Assembly (NCBI RefSeq): GCF_900099785.1
Contig: NZ_FNDS01000001.1
Span: 186,001-250,000, forward strand
DNA length: 64,000 nt
From: Pseudomonas panipatensis
GTDB lineage: Bacteria; Pseudomonadota; Gammaproteobacteria; Pseudomonadales; Pseudomonadaceae
Reading direction: 5' to 3'
This document shows, piece by piece, positions 1-8,439 of this stretch. The notes beneath the pieces were generated by a model. It ran no database searches. It was not told the origin of the DNA and saw nothing but the letters and a program-made list of their open reading frames with translations. Every line of letters starts with the position of its first letter. The stretch's first letter is position 1. Position numbers and translations under genes: made by a program.

Positions 1-357
1 CGTGCGCATGAAGCGGTCGATATCCAGTGCGCCCGGACCGACCATCTCCGACAGGCGTCCCTGGGCCATCAGGCGCAGGCCGACCATCTGGCTCAGGCGA
101 TCGCTGGCATGCACATAGCCAAGGGTGAAGAGCGCGTCATGGAAGCTGCTGCTCTCGATCAGCGGCATGCCGAGGTTATTGCGGCGTACCGACACGTTAT
201 CGGCCAGGCCCTTGATCGGCTGCACGCCTTTGCTCGGCGGCAGGCTGTCGGCATAGCGGTCGTTCAGCAGGGACTGGCAGCCGGTAAGGCTGACGGCGGT
301 GCCGAGGGTGGCGGCAAGGCCGAAGAGAGAGAGCGGGCGGAAGGCGCGCAAGGCCAT
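1..357 (-). CDS. quiP: QuiP-like acyl-homoserine lactone acylase / penicillin amidase family, N-terminal part only
   Basis: The window edge cuts this gene; only about 119 N-terminal residues are present. They begin [19 protein letters not shown] and run into a lipobox-like LTGC near residue 27, so export, probably as a lipoprotein, is likely. The next stretch ([20 protein letters not shown], then [15 protein letters not shown] and the ALDIDRFMR end) matches the start of the alpha chain of Ntn-hydrolase penicillin acylases as I remember it from P. aeruginosa QuiP (PA1032), which degrades long-chain acyl-homoserine lactones. The self-cleavage site and catalytic Ser lie outside the window. The start is the first ATG ahead of the signal sequence. 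The QuiP identity rests partly on synteny; another acylase of the family is possible. Confidence 0.8.
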   Translation of the reverse strand, partial: MALRAFRPLSLFGLAATLGTAVSLTGCQSLLNDRYADSLPPSKGVQPIKGLADNVSVRRNNLGMPLIESSSFHDALFTLGYVHASDRLSQMVGLRLMAQGRLSEMVGPGALDIDRFMRT

Positions 358-526
358 GGCAACGTGCTCCTGCACTGGGCTGGCGTGAAAAGGCGCTACG
401 TTAGTGAGGCAGGCGCCGCCGCGCAAGCCGCAACTTCAGGCTTTATGCGGGTTCGCGCGGTTGTGCGGGGGGCATCTCCGGCGGCTGTTCGCACGGCAAG
501 CGGGGAGCCCGTCGAGCGGTCAGCAA

Positions 527-548
527 AAGGCCCGCATCTGCGGGCCTT
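527..548 (-). terminator. Rho-independent terminator of the SEC-C/LEA2 operon
   Basis: A 9-bp perfect stem (AAGGCCCGC with GCGGGCCTT) and a 4-base loop lie just past the stop of the SEC-C gene. On the minus strand the stem is followed by TTTTG. Confidence 0.8.
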
Positions 549-567
549 CGTCGGGCACTGAAGGGTA

Positions 568-765
568 TCAGGCGCCGTGGCACTTCTTGAACTTGGCGCC
601 GCTGCCGCAGGGGCAGGGATCGTTGCGGCCGACGTCCTTCAGCGGGTTGCGCACCGGCTCGTGGCTGTGATTGCAGTGCGGGCCGTGGACGTGCTGGGGA
701 TGGTGGTGGTCATGGTCATGATCGTGGTTGCAGTCGGGACCATGTACATGGGGTTCCTGGCTCAT
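568..765 (-). CDS. Small His-rich SEC-C motif protein
   Basis: A 65-residue protein with two parts. Residues 1-36 are very rich in histidine and hold two HGPxCNH motifs around an HDHDHDHHH run. The C-terminus is a SEC-C zinc motif ([20 protein letters not shown]; CxC-x8-CH), as found at the end of SecA. SEC-C binds zinc and in SecA contacts SecB and ribosomes. A free SEC-C peptide with a His tail could be a metal-binding or translocation-associated adaptor, but its function is not known to me. It begins 7 bp after the stop of the LEA2 lipoprotein gene, so the two are probably co-transcribed. Confidence 0.85.
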   Translation of the reverse strand: MSQEPHVHGPDCNHDHDHDHHHPQHVHGPHCNHSHEPVRNPLKDVGRNDPCPCGSGAKFKKCHGA

Positions 766-772
766 GGAAAGC

Positions 773-1258
773 TCACTCCGGGATGAAATCGCCGGGAATT
801 ATCTCGCCATTGCGTGCGATATGCACGGTGTGGCCGAACAACAGGCCGGTCTTCACTTCGCCTTCGAGGCTGTAGTTGATCGGCTGGTTGGGTTTCTGCA
901 GCAGCTTCACGATGTATTTCATGTGGCGCCACAGGTTGGTGTTCACCGGCACCTCGAAGAACTGCCGGCCGTTGGCGGGCACGGTGAACCACAGGCTGGA
1001 CTCGCCTTCGGCAAGCTCGACGTCATTGAGCTTGACCTTATAGGCCAGGCCCCGTACCGGCAGGCTGAAGTCGTTCGGGTTGTCGATACTGAAGTGCAGC
1101 ATGAACTGCTGCTCCAGCAGACGGGCCTTGACCACATCCACTTTCACCAGCTTCACGTCCGGTTTCTCGAAACTGCCAGTCATCCAGCTACAGCCGGAGA
1201 GGAGTGCGAAGGCCCAGACTAGGCTGATAATTCTTATCATTTGCGCCTGATAAAACAT
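773..1258 (-). CDS. LEA type 2 (WHy domain) lipoprotein
   Basis: A 161-residue protein beginning [20 protein letters not shown], followed by a lipobox (LSGC, Cys at 25), so a lipoprotein. The mature part has the LEA2/WHy pattern: a beta-rich domain with [19 protein letters not shown] and a later [10 protein letters not shown] strand. The family binds or stabilises other molecules under water stress in plants; its bacterial role is unclear. I chose the ATG at 1258 because GGGGGA lies 6 bases upstream. An internal ATG at 1240 (MIRIISL) would give the same mature lipoprotein. It is the first gene of a two-gene operon with the SEC-C protein. Confidence 0.8.
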   Translation of the reverse strand: MFYQAQMIRIISLVWAFALLSGCSWMTGSFEKPDVKLVKVDVVKARLLEQQFMLHFSIDNPNDFSLPVRGLAYKVKLNDVELAEGESSLWFTVPANGRQFFEVPVNTNLWRHMKYIVKLLQKPNQPINYSLEGEVKTGLLFGHTVHIARNGEIIPGDFIPE

Positions 1259-1380
1259 TTCAATCCCCCAAGAGCGCCCAGTGTACCAAGCGCCTGCTTG
1301 CCCGCAAGTTATTGTTAGCTGAAAAGAAGTTGTCCCATACTGGGCCGACCTACCGATAGGCGAACACAGGAGTGTGAAGG

Positions 1381-1917
1381 ATGAGCCGTTATGAAATCGT
1401 TTTTTCCGGCCAGACGCTGCCCGGCGCCGAGCCGGAAGCGGTGAAGGCCAATCTGGCGAAGCTCTTCCAGGCCGACGCTCAGCGTATCGCCTTGCTGTTC
1501 TCCGGGCGCCGGCTGGTGCTGAAGAATAACCTCGACGCAGCCGCGGCGGAGAAGTATCGCAGCGCGCTGGAGCGGGCCGGCGCGCGTGTCGAGGTGGTGG
1601 ACATGGAGGCACCGATCGAGGAAATCGAGCTGGCGCCTCCGCCCAGCGCCGAAGCGCCGGCAGCCGCCAGGGCGCCGGGACGGCTGCAGGTGGCGCCGCG
1701 GGATGAGTACATGGCGGCCTTCGCCGATGTCGATGCGCCGGATTTCGGCCTGGCGCCGGTGGGCGCCGATCTGCAGGAAGAGCGCGGCGAGGTCAGCGCC
1801 CCGCCAGTCGACCTCGGTCAGTTCAGCCTGGCCCCGGTGGGCAGCGACATGGGCCAGGCCGAGGCGGCCGCGGCAGCGCCGGCACCGGACACCAGCCACT
1901 TGAAGCTGGTGGAGTGA
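1381..1917 (+). CDS. Conserved Pseudomonas protein with repeated LAPVG motif
   Basis: A 178-residue soluble protein with no signal peptide. Residues 1-75 form a small alpha/beta domain (FSGQTLPG, then LFSGRRLVLKNNLD, then ALERAGARVEVV). I recognise this module from several Pseudomonas proteins, where it sits before Pro/Ala-rich tails, but I know no function for it. The tail is low-complexity and carries two copies of a short motif, DFGLAPVGADL and QFSLAPVGSDM, about 33 residues apart. It sits alone between divergent and convergent neighbours. GGAGTGTGAAGG precedes the ATG, with AAGG very close to the start. Confidence 0.75.
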   Translation: MSRYEIVFSGQTLPGAEPEAVKANLAKLFQADAQRIALLFSGRRLVLKNNLDAAAAEKYRSALERAGARVEVVDMEAPIEEIELAPPPSAEAPAAARAPGRLQVAPRDEYMAAFADVDAPDFGLAPVGADLQEERGEVSAPPVDLGQFSLAPVGSDMGQAEAAAAAPAPDTSHLKLVE

Positions 1918-1924
1918 CCTGCGC

Positions 1925-2551
1925 TCAGCCGTTCTGCTGCGGATCGTCCTGGTAGACGAACTTGGGCATTTCCCAGCGGAAACGGATTGCCAGCAGGCGG
2001 AACAGGAAGCCGGCGAACAGGGTGATCAACATGGCCTGTTCGTTGGGCAGTTCCAGCTGGATGCAGATGAGGAAGCACCAGGCGCTGGCGAACGACACGC
2101 TGGCGTAGAGTTCGCGGCGGAAAATCAGCGGCACGTCGTTGCAGAAGATGTCCCGCAGGATGCCGCCGAAGACCCCGGTGATCACCCCGCTGACCGCGGC
2201 GATCAGCAGGCTGTGGCCCATCTCCAGGCTGACCCGGCAGCCGATCAGGGTGAAGGCCACCAGGCCGACGGCATCGAGCACCAGGAACAGTGAGCGCAGG
2301 TGGCGCATGAGCGGTGCGATGAACACCGTCAGCAGTGCCGCGCCGGCAGTCAGCGCCAGGTATTCCGGGTGGCGTACCCAGGTCAGCGGATAGTGACCGA
2401 GGAGCATGTCGCGCACCGAGCCGCCGCCCAGGGCGGTCACGCAGGCCACCAAGACCACGCCGAACAGGTCCATGCTGCGGCGGCCGGCCGAGAGGGCGCC
2501 AGTCATGGCTTCGGCGGTGATGGCGATGATGTAGAGCACGGTCAGCAGCAT
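1925..2551 (-). CDS. TRIC/UPF0126 family cation channel (YicG-like)
   Basis: A 208-residue integral membrane protein with about seven hydrophobic segments in two homologous halves. Each half has the family signature: GGGSVRD near residue 48 and FGGILRD near residue 130. Bacterial TRIC proteins are trimeric monovalent cation (mainly K+) channels in the inner membrane. Length is normal for the family (about 205). It converges on the 178-residue protein, with only 7 bp between stops. Confidence 0.9.
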   Translation of the reverse strand: MLLTVLYIIAITAEAMTGALSAGRRSMDLFGVVLVACVTALGGGSVRDMLLGHYPLTWVRHPEYLALTAGAALLTVFIAPLMRHLRSLFLVLDAVGLVAFTLIGCRVSLEMGHSLLIAAVSGVITGVFGGILRDIFCNDVPLIFRRELYASVSFASAWCFLICIQLELPNEQAMLITLFAGFLFRLLAIRFRWEMPKFVYQDDPQQNG

Positions 2552-2685
2552 GGCGGGGCCCGCAAAAAAGCGCGCATTCTAGCCGAGCGAGGGGCATGCA
2601 CCCAAGTGGGGCGCGCTGCCGGGCGTCCGTTCGCCAAGGCCGCCAGGACCTTCGCCCGGCGGTCGTTCTCAGGACTGGCGGGGTT

Positions 2686-3159
2686 TCAGCCGATCCAGGG
2701 GCCGCAGCATTTCTTCAGCTTGCCGCCGGAACCACAGGGGCACGGATCGTTGCGGCCGAGCTTGAGCGGCACCGTCGGGTCGAGGAAGTACCAGCGTCCG
2801 TCGCGTTGGACGAACCCCGAACACTCGCGGTGACTGTGTTCGCCCTGGCTGTCGTGCCAGCGAGCGGTGAAGGTGACCCGCGCGTGTTCCGGCTGGCCGC
2901 CGAGCACTTCATGACTCTCCACCTCCAGGCCCAACCAGGTGCTGCCGAGGCTCCAGGCGCGGATGGCGTCCAGGTCGAGAGCGGCTTGCTGCGCCGGCAG
3001 CGTGGTGGCGCGCAGGTAGTCGACCAGGCCGAGGGCGTAGGCACTGTAGCGTGAGCGCATCAACGCTTCGGCGGTGGGCGCCGCCTGGCCGGCATGAAGG
3101 CGGCCGCAGCAGTCTGGCAGCGGCATGCTGCTGCCGCAGGGGCAGGTTGGCTCGGCCAT
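2686..3159 (-). CDS. YchJ family protein with two SEC-C motifs
   Basis: A 157-residue protein. An N-terminal SEC-C-like motif ([14 protein letters not shown]) and a C-terminal one ([19 protein letters not shown]) flank a central NTF2-like YchJ domain ([11 protein letters not shown], then VTFTARW). The family is conserved and probably binds zinc; its function is unknown. I chose the ATG at 3159, two bases after the stop of the upstream gene. An in-frame GTG at 3168 would overlap that gene. This is the second SEC-C protein within 3 kb. Confidence 0.85.
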   Translation of the reverse strand: MAEPTCPCGSSMPLPDCCGRLHAGQAAPTAEALMRSRYSAYALGLVDYLRATTLPAQQAALDLDAIRAWSLGSTWLGLEVESHEVLGGQPEHARVTFTARWHDSQGEHSHRECSGFVQRDGRWYFLDPTVPLKLGRNDPCPCGSGGKLKKCCGPWIG

Positions 3160-3161
3160 GG

Positions 3162-3650
3162 TCACCACCAGTACTTGCCGAAGTTTTCCGGGTTGGCCCA
3201 GAACTTGGCGTTCAGCCAGTCCGGTACCTGTTTGTATTCGCGCAGGTCGTAGGTCAACAGGGTCAGGGTCTGTTCGCCGCGCTGGAAGCGTTCGCTGGCC
3301 TGCATGCCGAGGGCGTAGAAATCGGTTTCGGCGACCCCGGCCGCCGGCAGATCGACCAGGACGGCGACGCGGCTGCTGTTGAGATTGCGGATGCCGCCGA
3401 CCAACTGCAGTGTAGTGCGGCGATCCAGGTGTTCCAGGCAGTCGGCGAGCAGGGCCAGGTCATAGCGCTGCGCGGCCAGGTCCGCCGGCAGCGCGCCGGC
3501 GTCGGCATGGGCGACCTCGCAGTTCGGGTGCGCCTGCTGGAAGGCTTCCACGGCCGGAATGCGTCCGGCGCCGACCAGCAGCAGGCGCTGCGGGGCGTAG
3601 CGGTCGAGCAGGGCGGCCAGGGCTTGCTGGGGAGTACGGTCGGAAATCAT
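3162..3650 (-). CDS. Methyltransferase-like conserved protein (DUF6231 type)
   Basis: A 162-residue protein with a Rossmann-like layout. RLLLVGAGR near residue 22 resembles SAM motif I, and [14 protein letters not shown] near residue 82 resembles the class I methyltransferase post-I/IV region. A clear GxGxG is missing and the C-terminus ([12 protein letters not shown]) is Trp-rich, so catalytic activity is uncertain. It is found in Pseudomonas next to ychJ, with which it is almost certainly co-transcribed (2-bp gap). Confidence 0.7.
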   Translation of the reverse strand: MISDRTPQQALAALLDRYAPQRLLLVGAGRIPAVEAFQQAHPNCEVAHADAGALPADLAAQRYDLALLADCLEHLDRRTTLQLVGGIRNLNSSRVAVLVDLPAAGVAETDFYALGMQASERFQRGEQTLTLLTYDLREYKQVPDWLNAKFWANPENFGKYWW

Positions 3651-3790
3651 CGGGCTCTTCGAGTACGGCTGTCGGATGCGCAGAGACTAGCCTGTGGCGT
3701 CCTTATGGCCTAGTGCTGGCGCATTTCCAAGAGGGCGTCTTTACTCGGTTATTGTCGGTTCAGACGCATCTCTAGAGGAGAGACTGATAT

Positions 3791-4423
3791 ATGAGCATTA
3801 CAAGGACCGCTTTACCCCTCTTGCTGGTAGGCAGTTTGCTCACCGGTTGCGCAGGGTTGCAAAAGTCCGACTGGCCGACGTGCGCGCTGGTCGGTGGTGT
3901 GGGCGGCGCAGGCCTCGGCTCCATCGAAAACAGCACCTGGGCGGGATGGGGTGCGGTGATCGGTGGCGTTCTGGGCGCCTCCTACTGCTGGGTACATGGT
4001 GCCGGGGAGCAGGTTGCCGCTGCGCCGCCGCCCGCGCCTGCGCCCGAGCCGGCCCCGGCTCCGCCGCCGAAGGAAGAGACCATCGTGGTGCGCGATCTGC
4101 ATTTCGCCTTCGACTCGTCGAAGATCGATTCGCGCGACAAGGACCAACTCGACGCGGTCGCGAACCGCCTGAAAGGCGAGGCGGCGTCGACCGAGCTGGA
4201 TATTTCCGGTCATACCGACAGTGTCGGCTCCGACAAGTACAACCAGAAGCTGTCTGAGCGTCGTGCCCATGCCGTGGCCGACTACCTGGTGCAGTCCGGC
4301 GTTCCGGCGTCCAGTATCAAGTCGGTCGAAGGCTATGGCGAGAGCAAGCCGGTCGCTGACAACAAGACCAAGGAAGGCCGCGCCCAGAACCGTCGCGTGG
4401 AAATCCAGATCAAGCGTCAGTAA
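3791..4423 (+). CDS. OmpA family outer-membrane lipoprotein
   Basis: A 210-residue protein. The signal ends in lipobox LLTGC (Cys near 20). A glycine-zipper-like hydrophobic part follows (LVGGVGGAGLGSIE, then GGVLGASYC), then a Pro/Ala linker (about 75-95). The C-terminal OmpA peptidoglycan-binding domain has DISGHTDSVGSDKYNQKLSERRA and ends in NRRVEIQIKRQ. It should tether the outer membrane to peptidoglycan. Length and order match the Pal/OmpA lipoproteins near PA1041. A good ribosome site (AGAGGAGAG) precedes the ATG and a terminator follows, so it is probably monocistronic. Confidence 0.88.
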   Translation: MSITRTALPLLLVGSLLTGCAGLQKSDWPTCALVGGVGGAGLGSIENSTWAGWGAVIGGVLGASYCWVHGAGEQVAAAPPPAPAPEPAPAPPPKEETIVVRDLHFAFDSSKIDSRDKDQLDAVANRLKGEAASTELDISGHTDSVGSDKYNQKLSERRAHAVADYLVQSGVPASSIKSVEGYGESKPVADNKTKEGRAQNRRVEIQIKRQ

Positions 4424-4443
4424 GTGCGGTGAGCTGTCTGCGA

Positions 4444-4463
4444 CGGGGGCCTGATGGCCCCCG
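4444..4463 (+). terminator. Rho-independent terminator after the OmpA lipoprotein gene
   Basis: An 8-bp stem CGGGGGCC / GGCCCCCG with loop TGAT, followed by TTGTCT. It starts about 20 bp after the stop codon. Confidence 0.7.
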
Positions 4464-4544
4464 TTGTCTGTCCGTGGTCCTCTGGCATCCACCACCGCCT
4501 CCGGGGTATGGTGCCGGCACAAGAAAATACCGGGGAGCGTCCAA

Positions 4545-4823
4545 ATGAAGGCTGTGGTGGGGCTGGGCAAGCTGATTGCCCTGTTGTTCTGGCTGGCGCT
4601 GCTGGCCAATCTCCTGAGTCCTTTCGCCCATCCCTTCGCGACCCTGATGCAGGTCGCGGGCGGGTTGATACTGCTGATTCACATCGTCGAACTGCTTGCG
4701 CTCGGCGCCCGCCTCAAGGGCCGCCCGCGGCCCTGGCTGGATCGCGCACAGGTCCTGCTCTTCGGCATCTTCCATTTCCTTTCGCTTCCGCAGTCCGCGG
4801 CTCAGGAGGGCAGCCATGCGTAA
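4545..4823 (+). CDS. DUF1145 small membrane protein
   Basis: A 92-residue protein with three predicted hydrophobic segments (about 5-25, 32-53 and 70-85), a basic cytoplasmic loop (RLKGRPRPW) and the LSPFAHP and HIVELL signatures I associate with DUF1145. Function unknown. The ATG at 4545 has GGGGAG seven bases upstream. Its end overlaps the start of the collagen-like gene by 8 bp, so translation of the two is probably coupled. Confidence 0.78.
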   Translation: MKAVVGLGKLIALLFWLALLANLLSPFAHPFATLMQVAGGLILLIHIVELLALGARLKGRPRPWLDRAQVLLFGIFHFLSLPQSAAQEGSHA

Positions 4824-5580
4824 GTTCGTTCTGGCCTTTTCGCTTTTCGCGCCGCTGGCCTGTTCGGCCGCTGGCGTCGTGCATGTCGAGGCGAACAGCG
4901 TGTTGCGCCTGCCGGTCAAGGGCGATTCCCTGAGCCTCGAGCGTATCGAGGTGGCGCCGGGCGGCGCCCTGCTGATTCCAGCGCAGGTCAAGCTGCTCAA
5001 GGTCGGCGAACTGGACCTGGAAAAGAACGCTCGCCTGGGCGTCTTCCCCGGCGAGCAGCCGTTGCGCATCGAGGTGCAGCACGGGCGCTTCGCCGATGGC
5101 AGCGTGATTGCCGCGCAGGGCGCGTCCGGCAGTTTTCATCGCCCGGCCAGTGCCGGGCGTAACCTGGTCTTGCGCCTGCAAGGCGTGGAGGTCGTCAACC
5201 TGCTGGTGGATGTCCGTGGTGGCGTCGGTGCGCCTGGCTACGATGGCCTGGATGGCGCCAACGCCAGTGCCGGCGGTTGCCTCTGGGGCAGCGCGCAGGC
5301 CGCTGGCGACGGTCAGGACGCTGGCAGTGGCCAGGCGGGCGGCGCCGGCGGTCTGGTGCGCCTGGAAGTGCCCGAGCGCTTCCCGGCCGAGCAGGTCAAG
5401 GTGCGTCTGGAAGGTGGTGCCGGTGGTGCGCCGGGCAAGCCGGGCAAGGCCGGTGCGCGTAGCGGCGAAAAAGGCTGCTGGGTCTACTCGGTGGAGGGCG
5501 CGGCCGGTGGTCGCGATGGCCGCAGCGGAACCCAGGGCGCGGCGGGGAGCGCCGGCCGCTTCGAGGTGGTGCGCTTCTGA
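4816..5580 (+). CDS. Secreted collagen-like Gly-rich protein
   Basis: A 254-residue protein. The Sec signal peptide (MRKFVLAFSLFAPLACSAAG) is probably cleaved around residue 19-20, so it is periplasmic or exported. Residues about 25-125 are a beta-rich domain (VEANSVLRLPVKGDSL, repeated short strands). From about 135 there are two Gly-rich blocks of collagen-like G-x-x repeats (GGVGAPGYDGLDG; GGAPGKPGKAG; GRDGRSGTQGAAG), with Cys residues (GGCLWG, KGCWVY) that could form a disulfide. The two blocks are separated by LVRLEVPERFPAEQVKVRLE. The role is not known; such proteins are often surface or stalk elements. AGGAGG lies 6 bases before the ATG. Confidence 0.75.
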   Translation: MRKFVLAFSLFAPLACSAAGVVHVEANSVLRLPVKGDSLSLERIEVAPGGALLIPAQVKLLKVGELDLEKNARLGVFPGEQPLRIEVQHGRFADGSVIAAQGASGSFHRPASAGRNLVLRLQGVEVVNLLVDVRGGVGAPGYDGLDGANASAGGCLWGSAQAAGDGQDAGSGQAGGAGGLVRLEVPERFPAEQVKVRLEGGAGGAPGKPGKAGARSGEKGCWVYSVEGAAGGRDGRSGTQGAAGSAGRFEVVRF

Positions 5581-5609
5581 GCGAAGCGCACCCGCGGTTC
5601 AGCGCCCGC

Positions 5610-6074
5610 TTACCAGTGCGGGCGCATCGCGACAAAGCCCACCAGCACCAGGCCGAGCAGCAAGTTGCCGCCAACCGTGCGGCGGATGCGCCCCAGCGCC
5701 GCGCCGCCGGCCTGCCAGTCCTCGGCGGCCACCGCGCGGCGCAGTTCCGGCAGTTGCAGGGCCTGTACACGCAGGAACAGCGCCAGCATCGCCACGTAGA
5801 GTCCCATCATCACCTGTACATAGCGTGGCGCGCCGGCCATGCCGTTGAAGCTCAGATGCAGCATGCCGATGCCGCTCACCGGCAGCACCACGATCGCCGC
5901 CCAGACCCAGACGAAAAACCGTGGAAACACCTCGCTCCATAGCGTGAGCCGGGCGGGTGCTTGCAGCGCGGCGACGGCGGCCGGCCGCAGGATCATCCAA
6001 GCGAAGAACATGCCGCCGACCCAGATCAGGGCGGCCAGTACGTGAAGGGCATAGACGGGAGCAAAGGCGGTCAT
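5610..6074 (-). CDS. CopD-family inner membrane protein
   Basis: A 154-residue protein with four hydrophobic helices. The first has HVLAALIWVGGMFFAW, which I recognise from CopD/COG5615-like membrane proteins; the conserved His and the GG pair are in place. CopD itself helps copper uptake, but in this short stand-alone group no copper partner (copC) is nearby and the function is open. It is convergent with the collagen-like gene and divergent from dinG. Confidence 0.75.
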   Translation of the reverse strand: MTAFAPVYALHVLAALIWVGGMFFAWMILRPAAVAALQAPARLTLWSEVFPRFFVWVWAAIVVLPVSGIGMLHLSFNGMAGAPRYVQVMMGLYVAMLALFLRVQALQLPELRRAVAAEDWQAGGAALGRIRRTVGGNLLLGLVLVGFVAMRPHW

Positions 6075-6195
6075 TCAGCGATCTCCGCTGGCGGTTGGGA
6101 CGAAGCGCGCTATCATAGCCGGCCAATCGAACCACTGAAAATTTATCCAGCATCCGGATGTGTCCCGCGGGACCGGCCCGATGCCCGGGAACTCC

Positions 6196-8340
6196 ATGCT
6201 CAGCACCGAACTCAAGGCCCAGATCCAGGGCGCCTACTCGCGCTTCCTCGAGGCCAAGGAACTCAAGCCGCGCTACGGCCAGCGCCTGATGATCGCCGAA
6301 GTGGCCAAGGTCCTCGGCACCATCCAGAGCGACGAAGAAGGCCATCGCACGGGCGAGGCCGCGGTGGTCGCCGTCGAAGCCGGCACCGGTACCGGCAAGA
6401 CCGTGGCCTACAGCCTGGCGGCCATCGCTTGCGCCAAGGCCGCCGGCAAGCGCCTGGTGATCGCCACCGCCACGGTCGCGCTGCAGGAGCAGATCGTCCA
6501 CAAGGACCTGCCCGACCTGCTGCGCAACAGCGGCCTGGCCTTCAGTTTCGCCCTGGCCAAGGGGCGCGGACGCTACCTGTGCCTGTCCAAGCTCGATCAC
6601 CTGCTGCAGGAAGGCCAGGCGCAGAACGCCACCGCCCAGCTGTTCGAGGAGGAAGGCTTCCGCATCGATGTCGATGAGAGCAGCAGTAAGCTGTTCAACC
6701 AGATGATCGAGCGCCTGGCCGGCAACCGCTGGGACGGCGATCGCGACAGCTGGCCGGAGGCCATCGAGGACGCGCACTGGGCGCAATTGACCACCGACCA
6801 CAGCCAGTGCACCAACCGGCATTGCCCGAATTTCCAGCAATGCGCTTTCTACAAGGCGCGCGAAGGCATGACCAAGGTCGACGTGATCGTCACCAACCAT
6901 GACCTGGTGCTGGCCGACCTGGCCCTGGGCGGCGGCGCCATCCTGCCCGACCCGCGCGAGACCCTCTATGTCTTCGACGAGGGCCACCACCTGCCGGACA
7001 AGGCCATCGGCCACTTCGCCCACTTCACCCGCCTGCGCGCCACCGCCGACTGGTTGGAGCAGGTGGCGAAGAACCTGACCAAGTTGCTGGCGCAGAATCC
7101 GCTGCCCGGCGACCTCGGCCGCCTGATCGAACAGGTCCCGGAGCTGGCCCGCGAGCTGCGCACCCACCAGCAATTCATGTTCACCGCCTGCGAGGAGATC
7201 GGCGATTTCCGCGCCGGCGAGGACATGGAAGGCCGCGAGCGCCCGCGTCATCGTTTCGAGGGTGGGGTGATCCCCGAGCATATCCGCGAGATGGGCATCG
7301 AGCTGAAGAAGGGCTTCGCCAAGCTCACCGACCTCTTCACTCGCCTCACCGAGCTGCTCAAGGACGCCATGGACGGTGAGGGTGGCGCCGGCATCGCCAG
7401 CTACCAGGCCGAGGAGTGGTATCCGCTGTTCGGCAGTCTGCTGGCGCGCGCCCAGGGCAACTGGGAGCTGTGGACCGCCTTCACCTGCGAGGATCCGGAA
7501 GACAGCCCGCCGATGGCGCGCTGGCTGACCCTGGCGGAAAGCGGCAGCTTCTATGACATCGAGGCCAACGCCAGCCCGATCCTCGCCGCCGAGACCCTGC
7601 GCCGCAACCTGTGGAACGTCGCCTATGGCGCCCTGGTGACCTCGGCGACCCTGACCGCGCTGGGCACCTTCGACCGCTACCGCATGCGCGCCGGCCTGCC
7701 GCGCGCGGCGGTCACCGCGGTGGTGCCGAGTCCCTTCCACCACGCCGAGGCCGGATTGCTGCAGGTCCCGGACCTGAAGGCCGACCCGCGCGATGCGGCG
7801 GCCCACACCGCGGCGATCATCCGCGAGCTGCCGGGCCTGGTCGAAGGCGCCCGTGGCGCACTGGTGCTGTTCGCCTCGCGCAAGCAGATGCAGGAAGTCT
7901 TCGATGGCCTGGAGCGCGACTGGCGCAAGCGCGTGCTGATCCAGGGCAACCTGTCCAAGCAGGAGACCCTGAACAAGCACAAGGCGCGGGTCGACGACGG
8001 CGAGTCGAGCGTCCTCTTCGGCCTGGCCAGCTTCGCCGAAGGGGTCGACCTGCCGGGGGCGTATTGCGAGCACGTGGTGATCGCCAAGATTCCCTTCGCC
8101 GTGCCGGATGATCCGGTGGAGGCGGCGTTGTCCGAATGGATCGAGGCGCGCGGCGGCAATCCCTTCATGGAAATCGCCGTGCCGGATGCCTCGTTGCGCT
8201 TGGTCCAGGCCTGTGGCCGGCTGCTGCGCACCGAGCAGGATCGCGGCACCATCACCCTGCTCGACCGCCGGGTGGTGACCCAGCGCTATGGCAAGGCGAT
8301 CCTGAACGCCTTGCCGCCGTTCCGTCGCGAGATCGCCTGA
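6196..8340 (+). CDS. dinG: ATP-dependent DNA helicase DinG
   Basis: A 714-residue XPD-like superfamily 2 helicase that unwinds 5'-3', including R-loops and D-loops, and takes part in DNA repair. Walker A is AGTGTGKT (62-69). The Fe-S cluster cysteines are visible at C129 and C205, C210, C216 (SQCTNRHCPNFQQC). The DEGH Walker B box is at 261-264, and motif VI is LVQACGRLLRTEQD. The ATG at 6196 gives 714 residues, as in E. coli DinG (716). An upstream in-frame start at 6160 would add 12 unlikely residues. No LexA box is evident in the short upstream gap. Confidence 0.95.
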   Translation: MLSTELKAQIQGAYSRFLEAKELKPRYGQRLMIAEVAKVLGTIQSDEEGHRTGEAAVVAVEAGTGTGKTVAYSLAAIACAKAAGKRLVIATATVALQEQIVHKDLPDLLRNSGLAFSFALAKGRGRYLCLSKLDHLLQEGQAQNATAQLFEEEGFRIDVDESSSKLFNQMIERLAGNRWDGDRDSWPEAIEDAHWAQLTTDHSQCTNRHCPNFQQCAFYKAREGMTKVDVIVTNHDLVLADLALGGGAILPDPRETLYVFDEGHHLPDKAIGHFAHFTRLRATADWLEQVAKNLTKLLAQNPLPGDLGRLIEQVPELARELRTHQQFMFTACEEIGDFRAGEDMEGRERPRHRFEGGVIPEHIREMGIELKKGFAKLTDLFTRLTELLKDAMDGEGGAGIASYQAEEWYPLFGSLLARAQGNWELWTAFTCEDPEDSPPMARWLTLAESGSFYDIEANASPILAAETLRRNLWNVAYGALVTSATLTALGTFDRYRMRAGLPRAAVTAVVPSPFHHAEAGLLQVPDLKADPRDAAAHTAAIIRELPGLVEGARGALVLFASRKQMQEVFDGLERDWRKRVLIQGNLSKQETLNKHKARVDDGESSVLFGLASFAEGVDLPGAYCEHVVIAKIPFAVPDDPVEAALSEWIEARGGNPFMEIAVPDASLRLVQACGRLLRTEQDRGTITLLDRRVVTQRYGKAILNALPPFRREIA

Positions 8341-8439
8341 GGCGCTCGCCGGCATTCACGCGGGGGCGTAGCCTGCGTCCCCAGTCGCAAACCATGGCGG
8401 GCGCCAGCCGCGCAGGCGCCGCCCGAAGGACAAGATTGC

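Noticed and set aside
5599..8355. A 918-codon open frame opposite dinG
   Set aside because: Antisense shadow of dinG, low-complexity, no ribosome site and no domain.
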